From Mycolicibacterium sp. P9-64 (GTDB taxonomy: Bacteria > Actinomycetota > Actinomycetes > Mycobacteriales > Mycobacteriaceae): DNA of 64,000 nt. The DNA lies in NCBI RefSeq assembly GCF_008329605.1, contig NZ_NPKO01000001.1:186001-250000 (forward strand), in the 5' to 3' direction. The notes beneath the pieces were generated by a model. It saw only the letters and a list, made by a program, of their open reading frames with translations. It ran no database searches and had not been told where the DNA came from. Position 1 is the first letter of the stretch; each line of letters starts with the position of its first letter. Made by a program: the position numbers and the translations under genes. Positions 51,268 to 60,069 of the stretch are shown in pieces.

Positions 51268-51310
51268 TGAGCATATTGCGCAGTTAGCGCGGCATCACTT
51301 GCTCAATATG
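51268..51310. promoter_or_regulatory. AsnC/Lrp half-site repeats in the divergent region
   Basis: GAGCATATTG at 51269-51278 and its near-inverse GCTCAATATG at 51301-51310 share the CATATTG core and are 32 bases apart, about three helical turns. A further TATTGCA occurs at 51242. This spacing suits a wrapping AsnC/Lrp octamer. The upstream site is 37 bases from the regulator start, and the downstream one is 81 bases from the oxidoreductase start. Confidence 0.5.
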
Positions 51311-51390
51311 TGTTATGTCGGTTCACTTGAGGGAGCAGTACGCCCACCAGCCCAGCAACCGTAACGCCGCTGCCCGGCAAGCACGGAGAA

Positions 51391-54300
51391 ATGGTGAGTC
51401 GCATGACAGACCTCGACATCCGCAGGCCAGACCAGCAGCCCTACGACCTTGGCGATCGCTATCGCACGGGTTCCGGTTCAGTGATTCTGACCGGTGTTCA
51501 GGCAATCGCACGTGCGTTGGTCGAGCAGAACGAGCGCGACGCGCGTGCGGGGCTGCGGGTGGCGACGTTCGTGTCCGGCTACCAGGGCAGTCCGCTCGGT
51601 GGCGTCGACAAGATGCTCGCCGGAATGCCCGAGATTCTGCAGAAGCACGACATCACCTTCGTGCCCGGCCTGAACGAAGAGCTGGCGGCGACCTCCGTGT
51701 GGGGCAGCCAGGCCGATCTGGAGAGCTTCGCCGAGGGCACGGCGCGCTACGACGGCGTCGTCGGAGTCTGGTACGGCAAGGGGCCGGGGCTGGACCGCGC
51801 GACCGACGCCATCCGGCACGCCAACATGTACGGCGCCAACCCTCGCGGCGGAATGCTGCTCCTCGTCGGCGACGACCCGGCCTCCAAGTCATCCACCGTG
51901 CCTGCCGTCAGCGAGCGATCGCTGGCCGCCCTCGGCATCCCGGTGCTCTTCCCGCGCAATGCCCGCGAGATCGTCACGATGGCCATGCACGGTGTGGCGA
52001 TGTCGCGGGCGTCGGGTTGTGTCGTTGCGCTCAAGATCGTGGCCGACGTGGCCGACGGCGCATGGTCGGTGGACGGCAGCATTGCCGACGTCGACATCGA
52101 AGTACCCCAAATCCAATGGGACGGACGGCCGTTCGTCTACCGACAGCGGCCGATGGCCGCACCCACCGACAGTCTGGACGCCGAGGCCGACCTGTACGGC
52201 CCTCGCTGGGACGTCGTACGCGCCTATGGCGTCGCCAACGAACTCGACGTGGTCGAGGTCGATCCACCGCATGCGACGATGGGCATCGCCGCCACGGGGC
52301 CCACGTTCGATTCGGTGCGACAAGCGCTTTTGGATCTCGGTGCCGACGACATGGCACTTCACCGCGCGGGTATCAAGCTGCTGCGCATCGGCATGCCGAC
52401 CCCCCTCGGTCCGGATGCGGTGCTGTCGTTCGCCGAAGGGCTCGAGGAGATCCTCGTCGTCGAGGACAAGACCGCGTTCGTCGAGACTCAGGTGCGCGAA
52501 ATCCTCTACGGCACAACTGATGCGCCGCGGATCATCGGCAAGAGGGACGCGGCGGGACGGCTGCTGATCCCGGTCGGCGGAGAACTGACCGCGGGACGGC
52601 TGCTTACGCCACTGCGTCGGGTGCTGAACAGCCGACTCGAGCTCAAGAAGCCGCCCCCGCCGGCATTGACGCTGGAAGTGCTTCCCGCCAAGCGTGCCGC
52701 GTACTTCTGCAGCGGTTGCCCGCACAACCGCTCGACCGCAGTCCCCGAGGGATCCATCGCCGGCGGCGGCATCGGGTGCCACACCATGGTCACGATGTCG
52801 GGCAGGCAGGACAGTGCCGTCACCGGGCTCACACAGATGGGCGGTGAGGGCAGCCAGTGGATCGGACAGGCGCCGTTCATCGACGTACCCCACCTGTTCC
52901 AGAACGTCGGCGACGGAACCTTCTTCCACTCAGGCCAACTCGCGGTGCAGGCCTGTGTTGCCGCCGGCGTCAACATCACCTACAAGCTGCTCTACAACGA
53001 GGTCGTCGCGATGACCGGGGCGCAGGACGCCGAGGGCGCGCTCACCGTCGCGAAGCTCACCCACAAGCTGACTGCCGAAGGCGTCAAGCAGATCATCATC
53101 TGCGCCGACGAGCCGCACCGCCACGACAAGCGCGCACTCGCCAAGGGCACCGTTCTGTGGCACCGGGACCGCCTCGACGAGGCGCAGAAGAGGCTACGTG
53201 AGGTCAAGGGCGTCACCGTCCTGATCTACGACCAGCACTGCGCCGCCGATGCACGCAGGCAGCGCAAGCGCGGCACACTGCCGACGCGCAACACCCGGGT
53301 GCTCATCAACGAGGCCGTCTGCGAAGGCTGCGGAGACTGCGGCGTGAAGTCCAACTGCCTGTCGGTGCAACCGGTGGAGACCGAGTTCGGCCGCAAGACG
53401 CGGATCGATCAGACCTCGTGCAACACCGACTACAGCTGCCTCGATGGCGACTGCCCGTCCTTCGTCACGGTCGAGGTCCGGCCCGGCACGAAGGCAACCA
53501 CACCGCGCGCGGCCGAGCCGCCCGTGCTGCCCGACGTCGTCGTCGAGCCGGTGACGGCCACGCAGAACGTCTTCTTCGCCGGAATCGGCGGTACGGGAAT
53601 CGTCACGGTGAACCAGGTTCTCGCCACCGCGGCGCTACGTGCCGGGTACGACGTGGAGAGCCTCGATCAGATTGGGCTCAGCCAGAAGGCGGGTCCCGTG
53701 GTGTCGCATCTGCGATTCGCCGCAGCCAAGCTCGAGCCGTCCAACCGGCTCACACCCGCCAGCGCGGACTGCATCCTGGCATTCGACCTGCTCGCCGCCG
53801 CCGATACCAAGAATCTCGGGTACGGCGACCCGGCCAAGACCATCGCCATCGTGTCGACCAGCAAGACCCCGACCGGTGACATGGTGTACGACAAGGCGAT
53901 CACCTATCCCGAGACGCCCTACCTGCTCAACCGGCTTGGCCAGGTTACGCACGACGTCCATTCCTTCGATGCGTTGGCCGCAGCGCACGAGCTGTTCGGC
54001 AACACCGCCGCAGCCAACTTCCTGCTCATCGGTGCCGCCTATCAGGCTGGGGCGCTTCGGCTTCCGGCAGAATCGATCGAGGAGGCCATCGGCATCAACG
54101 GCGTGGCCGTCAAAGCCAACATCGCTGCCTTCCGCTGGGGGCGCCTCGCCGTTGCCGATCCGGTCCGCTTCGATACAGCCGCCACCCCCGCACCCAACCG
54201 GCTCTCACCTCCACCGGCGCCGGCACACGTCCTCGCCGGTACCACCTTCACCGGGCAAGTCGGCGACCTCATCTCCCGACGGGCGGCAGACCTGGTCCAG

Positions 54301-54864
54301 TTCCAGAGCGCCAACGTCGCCCGGCGATACACCACACTGCTGCAGGTGATCTGGACGGCAGAGCGGGCCGTGACCGATCGCACCGACTTCTCGGAAGCGG
54401 TCGCCAAGGGGCTGTACAAGTTCACCGCCTACAAGGACGAGTACGAGGTCGCCCGACTGCTCACCGACCCGGGTTTCCTATCCCAGGTGCGTGCGGAGAT
54501 CCCGAACGGCGAGAACCTGACCTACAAGCTGCACCCACCCGCCCTGAGGGCCATGGGGCGCAAGAAGAAGATCGGTCTCGGCCCGCGCAGCCACGTCTCG
54601 CTGCGCATGCTCGCGAAGGCCAAGCGGCTGCGCGGCACTGTCTTCGATCCCTTCGGCTACGCGCACGTGCGCAAGGTGGAGCGCGCGCTGCTCGCGGAGT
54701 ACGAGACCATCGTGTCCCGGCTTGCGGGCGAACTCGACATCACCACCTACGACGAGGCGGTCACGATCGCTGCCCTGCCCGACATGGTGCGCGGCTACGA
54801 GGACATCAAACTCGCCAATGTCGAGGCCTATCACGCCCGGCTGCGGGAGCTCGGCGTCAGCTGA
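51391..54864 (+). CDS. Indolepyruvate ferredoxin oxidoreductase family protein (fused alpha-gamma)
   Basis: The 1157-aa protein fuses all parts of a 2-oxo acid:ferredoxin oxidoreductase. Residues 1-420 are the pyrimidine/alpha domain. A ThDP site follows near 506 (NVGDGTFFHSG, closing with the Asn of KLLYNEV), then a 4Fe-4S loop from Cys644 (CEGCGDCGVKSNC) and a further CNTDYSCLDGDC. From about 728 comes the gamma domain (FFAGIGGTGIVTVNQVL). The start may be 51391 or ATG 51403. It oxidatively decarboxylates aryl or branched 2-oxo acids to acyl-CoA in the cytosol. Confidence 0.92.
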   Translation: MVSRMTDLDIRRPDQQPYDLGDRYRTGSGSVILTGVQAIARALVEQNERDARAGLRVATFVSGYQGSPLGGVDKMLAGMPEILQKHDITFVPGLNEELAATSVWGSQADLESFAEGTARYDGVVGVWYGKGPGLDRATDAIRHANMYGANPRGGMLLLVGDDPASKSSTVPAVSERSLAALGIPVLFPRNAREIVTMAMHGVAMSRASGCVVALKIVADVADGAWSVDGSIADVDIEVPQIQWDGRPFVYRQRPMAAPTDSLDAEADLYGPRWDVVRAYGVANELDVVEVDPPHATMGIAATGPTFDSVRQALLDLGADDMALHRAGIKLLRIGMPTPLGPDAVLSFAEGLEEILVVEDKTAFVETQVREILYGTTDAPRIIGKRDAAGRLLIPVGGELTAGRLLTPLRRVLNSRLELKKPPPPALTLEVLPAKRAAYFCSGCPHNRSTAVPEGSIAGGGIGCHTMVTMSGRQDSAVTGLTQMGGEGSQWIGQAPFIDVPHLFQNVGDGTFFHSGQLAVQACVAAGVNITYKLLYNEVVAMTGAQDAEGALTVAKLTHKLTAEGVKQIIICADEPHRHDKRALAKGTVLWHRDRLDEAQKRLREVKGVTVLIYDQHCAADARRQRKRGTLPTRNTRVLINEAVCEGCGDCGVKSNCLSVQPVETEFGRKTRIDQTSCNTDYSCLDGDCPSFVTVEVRPGTKATTPRAAEPPVLPDVVVEPVTATQNVFFAGIGGTGIVTVNQVLATAALRAGYDVESLDQIGLSQKAGPVVSHLRFAAAKLEPSNRLTPASADCILAFDLLAAADTKNLGYGDPAKTIAIVSTSKTPTGDMVYDKAITYPETPYLLNRLGQVTHDVHSFDALAAAHELFGNTAAANFLLIGAAYQAGALRLPAESIEEAIGINGVAVKANIAAFRWGRLAVADPVRFDTAATPAPNRLSPPPAPAHVLAGTTFTGQVGDLISRRAADLVQFQSANVARRYTTLLQVIWTAERAVTDRTDFSEAVAKGLYKFTAYKDEYEVARLLTDPGFLSQVRAEIPNGENLTYKLHPPALRAMGRKKKIGLGPRSHVSLRMLAKAKRLRGTVFDPFGYAHVRKVERALLAEYETIVSRLAGELDITTYDEAVTIAALPDMVRGYEDIKLANVEAYHARLRELGVS

Positions 54865-54885
54865 GCGGCCCGCTGCTCGTCCGAC

Positions 54886-55209
54886 CTACTTTGCGTTCGG
54901 GCAGGACACGTCCACGTAGACGGTCGCGAACCCTTTCGGCGGCGTCGATCCGTCGAGCCCTGAAATGCCCGTCACCTTGCACTCCCTCAGAGGTACGTTG
55001 GGGTGGCCTTCAAGCCAGTTGACGGACACGGTGTAACCCGCCGCCTGCAGCTGCTGAATCGCGACGTCGGCCGGTCCGTCGCCCGCTCTGGGCAGGATCG
55101 GGTCGTTGGCTGCGGCGGGCGAGGCAACAGCCAGCGAGATCGCGGCGCCAGCAGCCATCGCCCATGCAACGGCGGTGACTTGATTCGACGATTTGATGGT
55201 CATGCGCAT
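54886..55209 (-). CDS. Small secreted Cys-paired protein (paralogue family copy 2)
   Basis: ATG 55209 has a GGGGAG site ten bases upstream. The 107-aa product has a signal peptide ending ASPAAAND, then the family domain: IQQLQAAGYTVSVNWLEG, a single Cys in LRECKVTGISG and FATVYVDVSCP. The same pattern is seen at 9464 and 55307. It is the last of three leftward genes in the second secreted/DUF417 module. It converges on the oxidoreductase gene with 21 bases between. Function is unknown. Confidence 0.82.
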   Translation of the reverse strand: MRMTIKSSNQVTAVAWAMAAGAAISLAVASPAAANDPILPRAGDGPADVAIQQLQAAGYTVSVNWLEGHPNVPLRECKVTGISGLDGSTPPKGFATVYVDVSCPNAK

Positions 55210-55306
55210 GCTCGTCAACTCCCCATGACTGATGGAGCGCCAGTGTGAACGCGGATTACGTTGCGCTCCAGCGCCCTACGCGGATCTCGTGTTGTCGTGC
55301 TCGGCG

Positions 55307-55564
55307 TCAGCAGCCATCCGGGCAGGCAATGTCGACGTAGGCGACGGGGTTGGGGCCTGGTTGCCCATCCTTCGTGACGTTGGTGACCGTGCACGCCGTC
55401 AGATTGGCGCTCTGCGCGCCGTTGATTTGCAGGCTGTAACCCTCGGTCTTCAGGGAGTTGACGGTGACGTCCGCACCCCCGGCTGCTGAGGCGGTGCCGG
55501 CAAGACCGAGGGCGGCGGCCGACATGGCGCCTGCAGTCATTACGGCCATGGCGAATCTCTTCAT
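55307..55564 (-). CDS. Small secreted Cys-paired protein (paralogue family copy 3)
   Basis: The 85-aa product starts after AAGGAT and has a signal peptide ending ASAAGG. The mature domain of about 55 residues contains VNSLKTEGYSLQINGAQ, the Cys in LTACTVTNV, and the end PVAYVDIACPDGC, with one extra Cys at the end compared with the other copies. It lies 97 bases upstream of copy 2 on the same strand and downstream of the DUF417 gene. Copies 2 and 3 are more different than a recent tandem duplication would give. Confidence 0.83.
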   Translation of the reverse strand: MKRFAMAVMTAGAMSAAALGLAGTASAAGGADVTVNSLKTEGYSLQINGAQSANLTACTVTNVTKDGQPGPNPVAYVDIACPDGC

Positions 55565-55714
55565 GGTGATCCTTCGCTGTGTCGATGCGATTGGAGTTCA
55601 GGTCGTCCTTACGTGTGTGCTGAAGCCGCGGGCGTTACACACCAATTCTGCTGTTGCGGAGCCGAGTCAAGGCCGCTCGGAGGTGACGAAATCGTGACGT
55701 GGGCGTGAGTCGTC

Positions 55715-56203
55715 TCATGCTCGGGCTGTGGATCGGGCGCCGAGAGCTTCACCGAACGTCCATACCGCGGCGCCGAGCAACACGATGTCCTTGATCAGAA
55801 AGCCTCCGGTATCGGTGAGAAGGGAAATGTGAAGTGATGAACCGGCGACGACACCGGGAGTGGTGAACAGGAAGCTGATGGTCGACAGGAAGAGAAGGGT
55901 CGCTATCGCACTGCCTACCGCGGACGCTATCGGCGAAAAGATCCTGATCGCAATGAGAATTGCCGCTGCGATCTCGACGATGCCCAGCCCGGTCGAGAGC
56001 GTCCGCCCGTCGGCCACGTCATAGAGCCAGCTCATGAGGGGTTGGTGAAGGATCAGCGGCATGATTGCCGAGGCCTCCTCGGCGGTGAATTTCTGGATTC
56101 CAATCCAAGCCAGGGGAACGACGAGCCCGATTCTCAAGATTACCGCCCCAGCGTTACCGGCTATACGCGATGCTCGATCTACCGCGACGTGCTGAACTGT
56201 CAT
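55715..56203 (-). CDS. DUF417 (YkgB-like) integral membrane protein, copy 2
   Basis: ATG 56203 follows an AAGGAAG site. The 162-aa protein matches copy 1 at 9729 block for block: GLVVPLAWIGIQKF, PLMSWLYDVAD, EIAAAILIAIRIF, LLFLSTISFLFTTPGVV and GFLIKDIVLLGAAVWTFGEALGA. Four membrane segments are predicted. It is upstream of two small secreted proteins on the same strand, the reverse order of the module at 9464-10235. Family function is unknown. Confidence 0.85.
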   Translation of the reverse strand: MTVQHVAVDRASRIAGNAGAVILRIGLVVPLAWIGIQKFTAEEASAIMPLILHQPLMSWLYDVADGRTLSTGLGIVEIAAAILIAIRIFSPIASAVGSAIATLLFLSTISFLFTTPGVVAGSSLHISLLTDTGGFLIKDIVLLGAAVWTFGEALGARSTARA

Positions 56204-56284
56204 GACGACTTCCTTCAATGGCCAATGCATACGAGTGATTCAGGTACTAGTGGCGAGCCACCCCGATGGCGTTACATGGGTTGC

Positions 56285-56482
56285 CTAGAAGTCGTCGTCA
56301 CGCTCCAGTCGACGCCGTCCGACGTCGCGAAGGCGCGCTATTGCGTGTGAGCCTGCCGAGGAAGTGACCGTGGACCGCGCTGCGGCCCGGCCCGCCAGGA
56401 TCAGCAAGATCACTGCGACACAACCGAAGACGACATTGCGCACCAGATCGAGCTCGGGTGAGCCACTGACCGATGGCAGCAT
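56285..56482 (-). CDS. Small membrane protein, second of a pair
   Basis: The 65-aa frame from ATG 56482 reads MLPSVSGSPELDLVRNVVFG, then a membrane segment (CVAVILLILAGRAAARS) and a basic tail (SHAIARLRDVGRRRLERDDDF). It follows the next small membrane gene by 11 bases on the same strand. Composition and spacing support a real gene, though it is short and has no recognised family. Confidence 0.5.
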   Translation of the reverse strand: MLPSVSGSPELDLVRNVVFGCVAVILLILAGRAAARSTVTSSAGSHAIARLRDVGRRRLERDDDF

Positions 56483-56493
56483 CGGAACGCCAG

Positions 56494-56757
56494 TCAGACG
56501 TGGGTCAAGGTGGCGCCAGGGGCGAGCGCGAACCGATGGCGCTCGTTCCAGCCACGGTGCCGCGACCACCGCGAGATCATCAGGACCCCCATGACGACGA
56601 CGAGGCACCACGTGAGAACTCCGGCCCACTCGTGCCACGGATCCTCGTTGAACCCCGATGCCATCCAGTAGCCGGTGGTTACTACCAATGCAGCGATGCC
56701 AACGCCCCACGGTGACGGCGCGGACGTCGACCCCATCCCGATGCTGCGGCTGGTCAT
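56494..56757 (-). CDS. Small two-segment membrane protein, first of a pair
   Basis: ATG 56757 follows AGGAA at suitable spacing and gives 87 aa: MTSRSIGMGSTSAPSPWGVGIAALVVTTGYWMASG, then FNEDPWHEWAGVLTWCLVVVMGVLMISRWSRHRGW. Two membrane segments separated by a short acidic/His loop are visible. It is divergent from the LLM monooxygenase gene at 56838. It resembles small mycobacterial membrane proteins but has no family I can name. Confidence 0.55.
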   Translation of the reverse strand: MTSRSIGMGSTSAPSPWGVGIAALVVTTGYWMASGFNEDPWHEWAGVLTWCLVVVMGVLMISRWSRHRGWNERHRFALAPGATLTHV

Positions 56758-56837
56758 CGCGCGGTTCCTAGGAATCGACACTGCGCCGAAAACGCGACGA
56801 CACATCTGAGTAACGCCGATGCACTTCCCTTGAGGGC

Positions 56838-58136
56838 ATGACTGCCAAGTTTCACCTGGGATGGTTTCTGAACTTCGTGGCCGACGAGTGGAACGGAACC
56901 TGGGGTGACGGCGGGCGGGACTTCACCGGTGACTTCTACGTCGAGATTGCCCGCGACCTCGAACGCGCCAAGTTCGACTACGTCCTGCTCGAGGACAAGC
57001 TGATGGTGTCGACCGCGTACGGCGGCACCATGGAGTACGACCTCAAGCATGGCGTGAACCCCAAGCACGACCCAGTGCCCCTGGCGGTGCTGATGGCCAA
57101 CGCCACCAGCCGACTCGGCGTCGTGCCGACGATGTCGACCAGCTTCTATCCGCCGTTCCTGCTTGCGCGGCTGTGCAGCACGATCGACCACATCGCACGC
57201 GGCCGCTTCGGCTGGAACGTCGTGACGTCGGCCGAGGACCGGTCGGCGCAGAACTTCGGGCTCGACAAGCTCTGGGAGCACGACGAGCGCTACGTCCGCG
57301 CCGCCGAGTACCTGGACCTCGTCACCCAGCTGTGGGAGTCATGGGACCCCGACGCCATCGAGCGCGACCCCGTGACAGGGACGTATGCCAACTTCAAGAA
57401 GGTCCACACGATCGACTTCAAGGGCAAGTACTTCACGTCCCGCGGCCCACTCAACACAGCGCCATCACCGCAGTACCGCCCGACGATCGCGCAGGCGGGG
57501 GCGTCGCCGCCAGGACGTGCGCTGGCCGCCCAGTACGCGGACACCATAGTGACGCCCGCCAACGACGTCGCCGCGATGAAGGAGTATCGCGACGACATAC
57601 ACGCAAGGATGTCGGCCATCGGGCGCGACCCCGCTGACTGCAAGGTGCTCTATCTCGTCTCGCCGATCGTCGCCGATACCCACGACGAGGCGCTGGCCAA
57701 ACGCGAGCGGTGGTTCACCGATCCGCTCTACATCGAGTACATGCTGGCCGAGATCTCGTCGATCACCGAGATCGACTTCTCCCAGTTCGAGCTCGACGAG
57801 CCGCTGCCCGAACTCTGGACCAACGGCGAACGCGGCGCGTTGGCGAGCTTCGTCGCCGGCGGCAAGGACAAGACACTGCGCGAATTAGTCACCGGCAGTG
57901 GGTTTTCCAGCAACATCCCGTTCGTCGGGACGCCCGCCGAGGTCGCCGACGAAATGGGCGACGTGATGGCTCAGGTCGGCGGTGACGGGTTCCTGATCAC
58001 CAGCCCCGTCATGCGGCTCAACCGGCGCTACGTCACCGAGATCACCGATGGCCTCGTCCCGGAGCTGCAGAAGCGCGACCTGGTCCGGTCCGAGTACACC
58101 ACCACCATGCTCAGGGATCACCTGCGCGAATTCTGA
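56838..58136 (+). CDS. LLM-class flavin monooxygenase (NtaA/SnaA/DszA type)
   Basis: The 432-aa protein has the NtaA/DszA layout: HLGWFLNFVADEWNGTWGD at the start, FDYVLLEDKLMVSTAYGG, then VPTMSTSFYPPFLLARLCSTIDHIARGRFGWNVVTSAEDRSAQNFG, and PTIAQAGASPPGRALAAQYADTIV. The RxGWNxVTS motif is diagnostic. Family members use reduced FMN from a separate reductase to oxygenate sulfur or nitrogen compounds. No flavin reductase gene is adjacent, so FMNH2 must come from elsewhere. Confidence 0.9.
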   Translation: MTAKFHLGWFLNFVADEWNGTWGDGGRDFTGDFYVEIARDLERAKFDYVLLEDKLMVSTAYGGTMEYDLKHGVNPKHDPVPLAVLMANATSRLGVVPTMSTSFYPPFLLARLCSTIDHIARGRFGWNVVTSAEDRSAQNFGLDKLWEHDERYVRAAEYLDLVTQLWESWDPDAIERDPVTGTYANFKKVHTIDFKGKYFTSRGPLNTAPSPQYRPTIAQAGASPPGRALAAQYADTIVTPANDVAAMKEYRDDIHARMSAIGRDPADCKVLYLVSPIVADTHDEALAKRERWFTDPLYIEYMLAEISSITEIDFSQFELDEPLPELWTNGERGALASFVAGGKDKTLRELVTGSGFSSNIPFVGTPAEVADEMGDVMAQVGGDGFLITSPVMRLNRRYVTEITDGLVPELQKRDLVRSEYTTTMLRDHLREF

Positions 58137-58310
58137 TGAGCGACAGGCGAATTGCCTGCGTGGCGTCGCCACATCACCGGGATCCACAGACGACACGCCG
58201 TGACCATGGGTGAGGCCGACCGACGCGGGACGCTGCCCCAGCCTTCCCCGAGCTACACGGTGGTGTGATGCTGCTCTGATGGGAAAGCCGATCTGGTGGA
58301 GGAGTGTCCG

Positions 58311-59468
58311 ATGAAGGTGGTCAGCTGTCTCGGCGGAAAGCTCGAAGTCATCGACGTCGCCGCGCCGCGCCCAGCCGACGGTCAGCTGGTCCTCGACGTG
58401 CAGCGGTGCGGTATCTGCGGCTCTGACCTGCACGCCAAGGACCATGCCGACGAGCTGCAGGACGCCATGGTGGACGTCGGCTACGGCGACTTCATGCGCA
58501 GCGATACGCCGGTCGTGATGGGTCACGAGTTCTGTGGTGAAGTGGCCGAGCGCGGCCGTCGCGTCGCCAAGGAGTTCAAGGTCGGCACCACGGTCGTCTC
58601 GTTCCCACTGATGCGCGCCAACGGCGGTGTGCACCTGACCGGCCTCTCGCCATTGGCGCCCGGTGCCTACGCCGAACAGGTGGTGGCCGAGGCGTCGATG
58701 AGCTTCGTCGTCCCCAACGGGCTGTCCCTGGACATCGCGGCGCTCACCGAACCGATGGCGGTGGCGCTGCATGCCGTCAACCGAAGCGATATCGGCAAGC
58801 GAGACGCGGCCATCGTGATCGGCTGCGGACCGGTCGGCCTCGCGGTCATCTGCCACCTGAAGGCGCGCGGTGTGCGCACCATCGTGGCCAGTGACCTCTC
58901 GGCCAAGCGACGGGCGCTGGCCACGCGATGCGGTGCCGACGTCGTCGTCGACCCGACCGTGGACTCCCCCTACGAAGCGGCATCGACGAAGGGCGTCATC
59001 ACCGAGGCACCCGCGCTCTACGAACTCGGGATCGGCTCGATGGAGAAGCTGCGCAAGCTACCGGGTTGGTCGCACGTCTACCGGGCGGCGGAGGCCTTGG
59101 GTGCTGCGGGTCCGAAGCGGCCGGTGATCTTTGAGTGCGTTGGGGTGCCCGGCATCATCGACGGTGTGATCGGCGCGGCGCCGCTGAGCTCGCGGATCAT
59201 CGTGGTGGGTGTGTGCATGGGCGAGGACAAGATGCGCCCCGCACTGGCGAACGGCAAGGAGATCGACCTTCGTTTCGTGCTGGGCTACACCCCGCTGGAG
59301 TTCCGCGACACGCTATACATGCTGGCTGAGGGAAAGCTCGATGCTTCTCCTCTGATCACCGGCACCGTCGGGCTCGACGGCGTCGAAGCGGCGTTCGGAG
59401 TGCTCGCGGGCGCGGAGACTCACGCCAAGATTCTCATCGATCCCAGGAGTTCGGCCCTGGTGCCATGA
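58311..59468 (+). CDS. Zinc-dependent medium-chain dehydrogenase lacking the structural zinc loop
   Basis: ATG 58311 follows GGAGGAG. The 385-aa protein has the catalytic zinc region (RCGICGSDLH with Cys36, GHEFCGEV with His72/Glu73) and a cofactor motif IGCGPVGLAVICHLKARG. The four-Cys structural zinc loop normally found near residues 90-115 is missing; the region reads VVSFPLMRANGGVHLTGLS. It is an atypical alcohol dehydrogenase branch and may have different oligomerisation. It ends six bases before a perfect hairpin terminator. Confidence 0.86.
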   Translation: MKVVSCLGGKLEVIDVAAPRPADGQLVLDVQRCGICGSDLHAKDHADELQDAMVDVGYGDFMRSDTPVVMGHEFCGEVAERGRRVAKEFKVGTTVVSFPLMRANGGVHLTGLSPLAPGAYAEQVVAEASMSFVVPNGLSLDIAALTEPMAVALHAVNRSDIGKRDAAIVIGCGPVGLAVICHLKARGVRTIVASDLSAKRRALATRCGADVVVDPTVDSPYEAASTKGVITEAPALYELGIGSMEKLRKLPGWSHVYRAAEALGAAGPKRPVIFECVGVPGIIDGVIGAAPLSSRIIVVGVCMGEDKMRPALANGKEIDLRFVLGYTPLEFRDTLYMLAEGKLDASPLITGTVGLDGVEAAFGVLAGAETHAKILIDPRSSALVP

Positions 59469-59473
59469 CGGAT

Positions 59474-59504
59474 GGCCGGTGACGACGGCGTGTCGTCACC
59501 GGCC
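59474..59504 (+). terminator. Perfect 13-bp hairpin terminator
   Basis: GGCCGGTGACGAC at 59474-59486 pairs exactly with GTCGTCACCGGCC at 59492-59504 around a five-base loop. It lies six bases after the dehydrogenase stop. There is no U tract, as in many actinobacterial I-shaped terminators. Confidence 0.8.
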
Positions 59505-59619
59505 TCCGGCGGGACTTCAGGCGAAGGTGACCTCACGAGGGGCAACCGACTTGTGCCGACGGTGCAAGAGGTACGCGAGCCAACGGATGTCTAGCAACAC
59601 GTGTGATCGATCCTGTCTG

Positions 59620-60069
59620 TTATGCGGACTTGCCGAGAATCGGCAGCAATTGGCGCCGCTCGGACATGACGTCGGAGAAGTGATGCAGCGCCGCGGGCAC
59701 GGATTCCGTTGTGGGAACGAGCGCGCCGCACAGTCGCAGCACTCGGGTGACCGGTTGGCTTGCTACCAAGGTCCATTCGACGCCCGCTTCGTCGCACATC
59801 TCGTCGACGGCCTCGAAGAGTGCGATGCCGTCAGTAGCGAACGAGCGAACGTCGCCGAGATCAAGGACGACCGGCTTCTCGGTCAGGATGTAGTGCCGCA
59901 CGCGCTCGATGAGGGCGTCGACGCTTGCATCCGTGACGTCGCCGGTGATGGAAACCACCGTCGCGAGGTGACGGCACTGCGCACGTAGCTGTGCACCGCC
60001 GCAGTCGACGGTCGGATTACCGTATCGGAACGTGGATTTCGCGGGCGATACATTTGAAGTTGCAATCAC
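59620..60069 (-). CDS. STAS-domain protein, anti-sigma-antagonist-like
   Basis: GTG 60069 has an AAGGGAGG site. The 149-aa protein has an N-terminal extension of about 35 residues and one STAS domain (TVVSITGDVTDASVDALIERV, VVLDLGDVRSFATDGIALF). The normal phosphoacceptor DSSG is replaced by FATDG, so phosphorylation on Ser is not possible at the usual place; Thr79 or Asp80 may mimic it. No kinase or sigma-factor gene is next to it, so its partner must be elsewhere. Confidence 0.82.
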   Translation of the reverse strand: MIATSNVSPAKSTFRYGNPTVDCGGAQLRAQCRHLATVVSITGDVTDASVDALIERVRHYILTEKPVVLDLGDVRSFATDGIALFEAVDEMCDEAGVEWTLVASQPVTRVLRLCGALVPTTESVPAALHHFSDVMSERRQLLPILGKSA

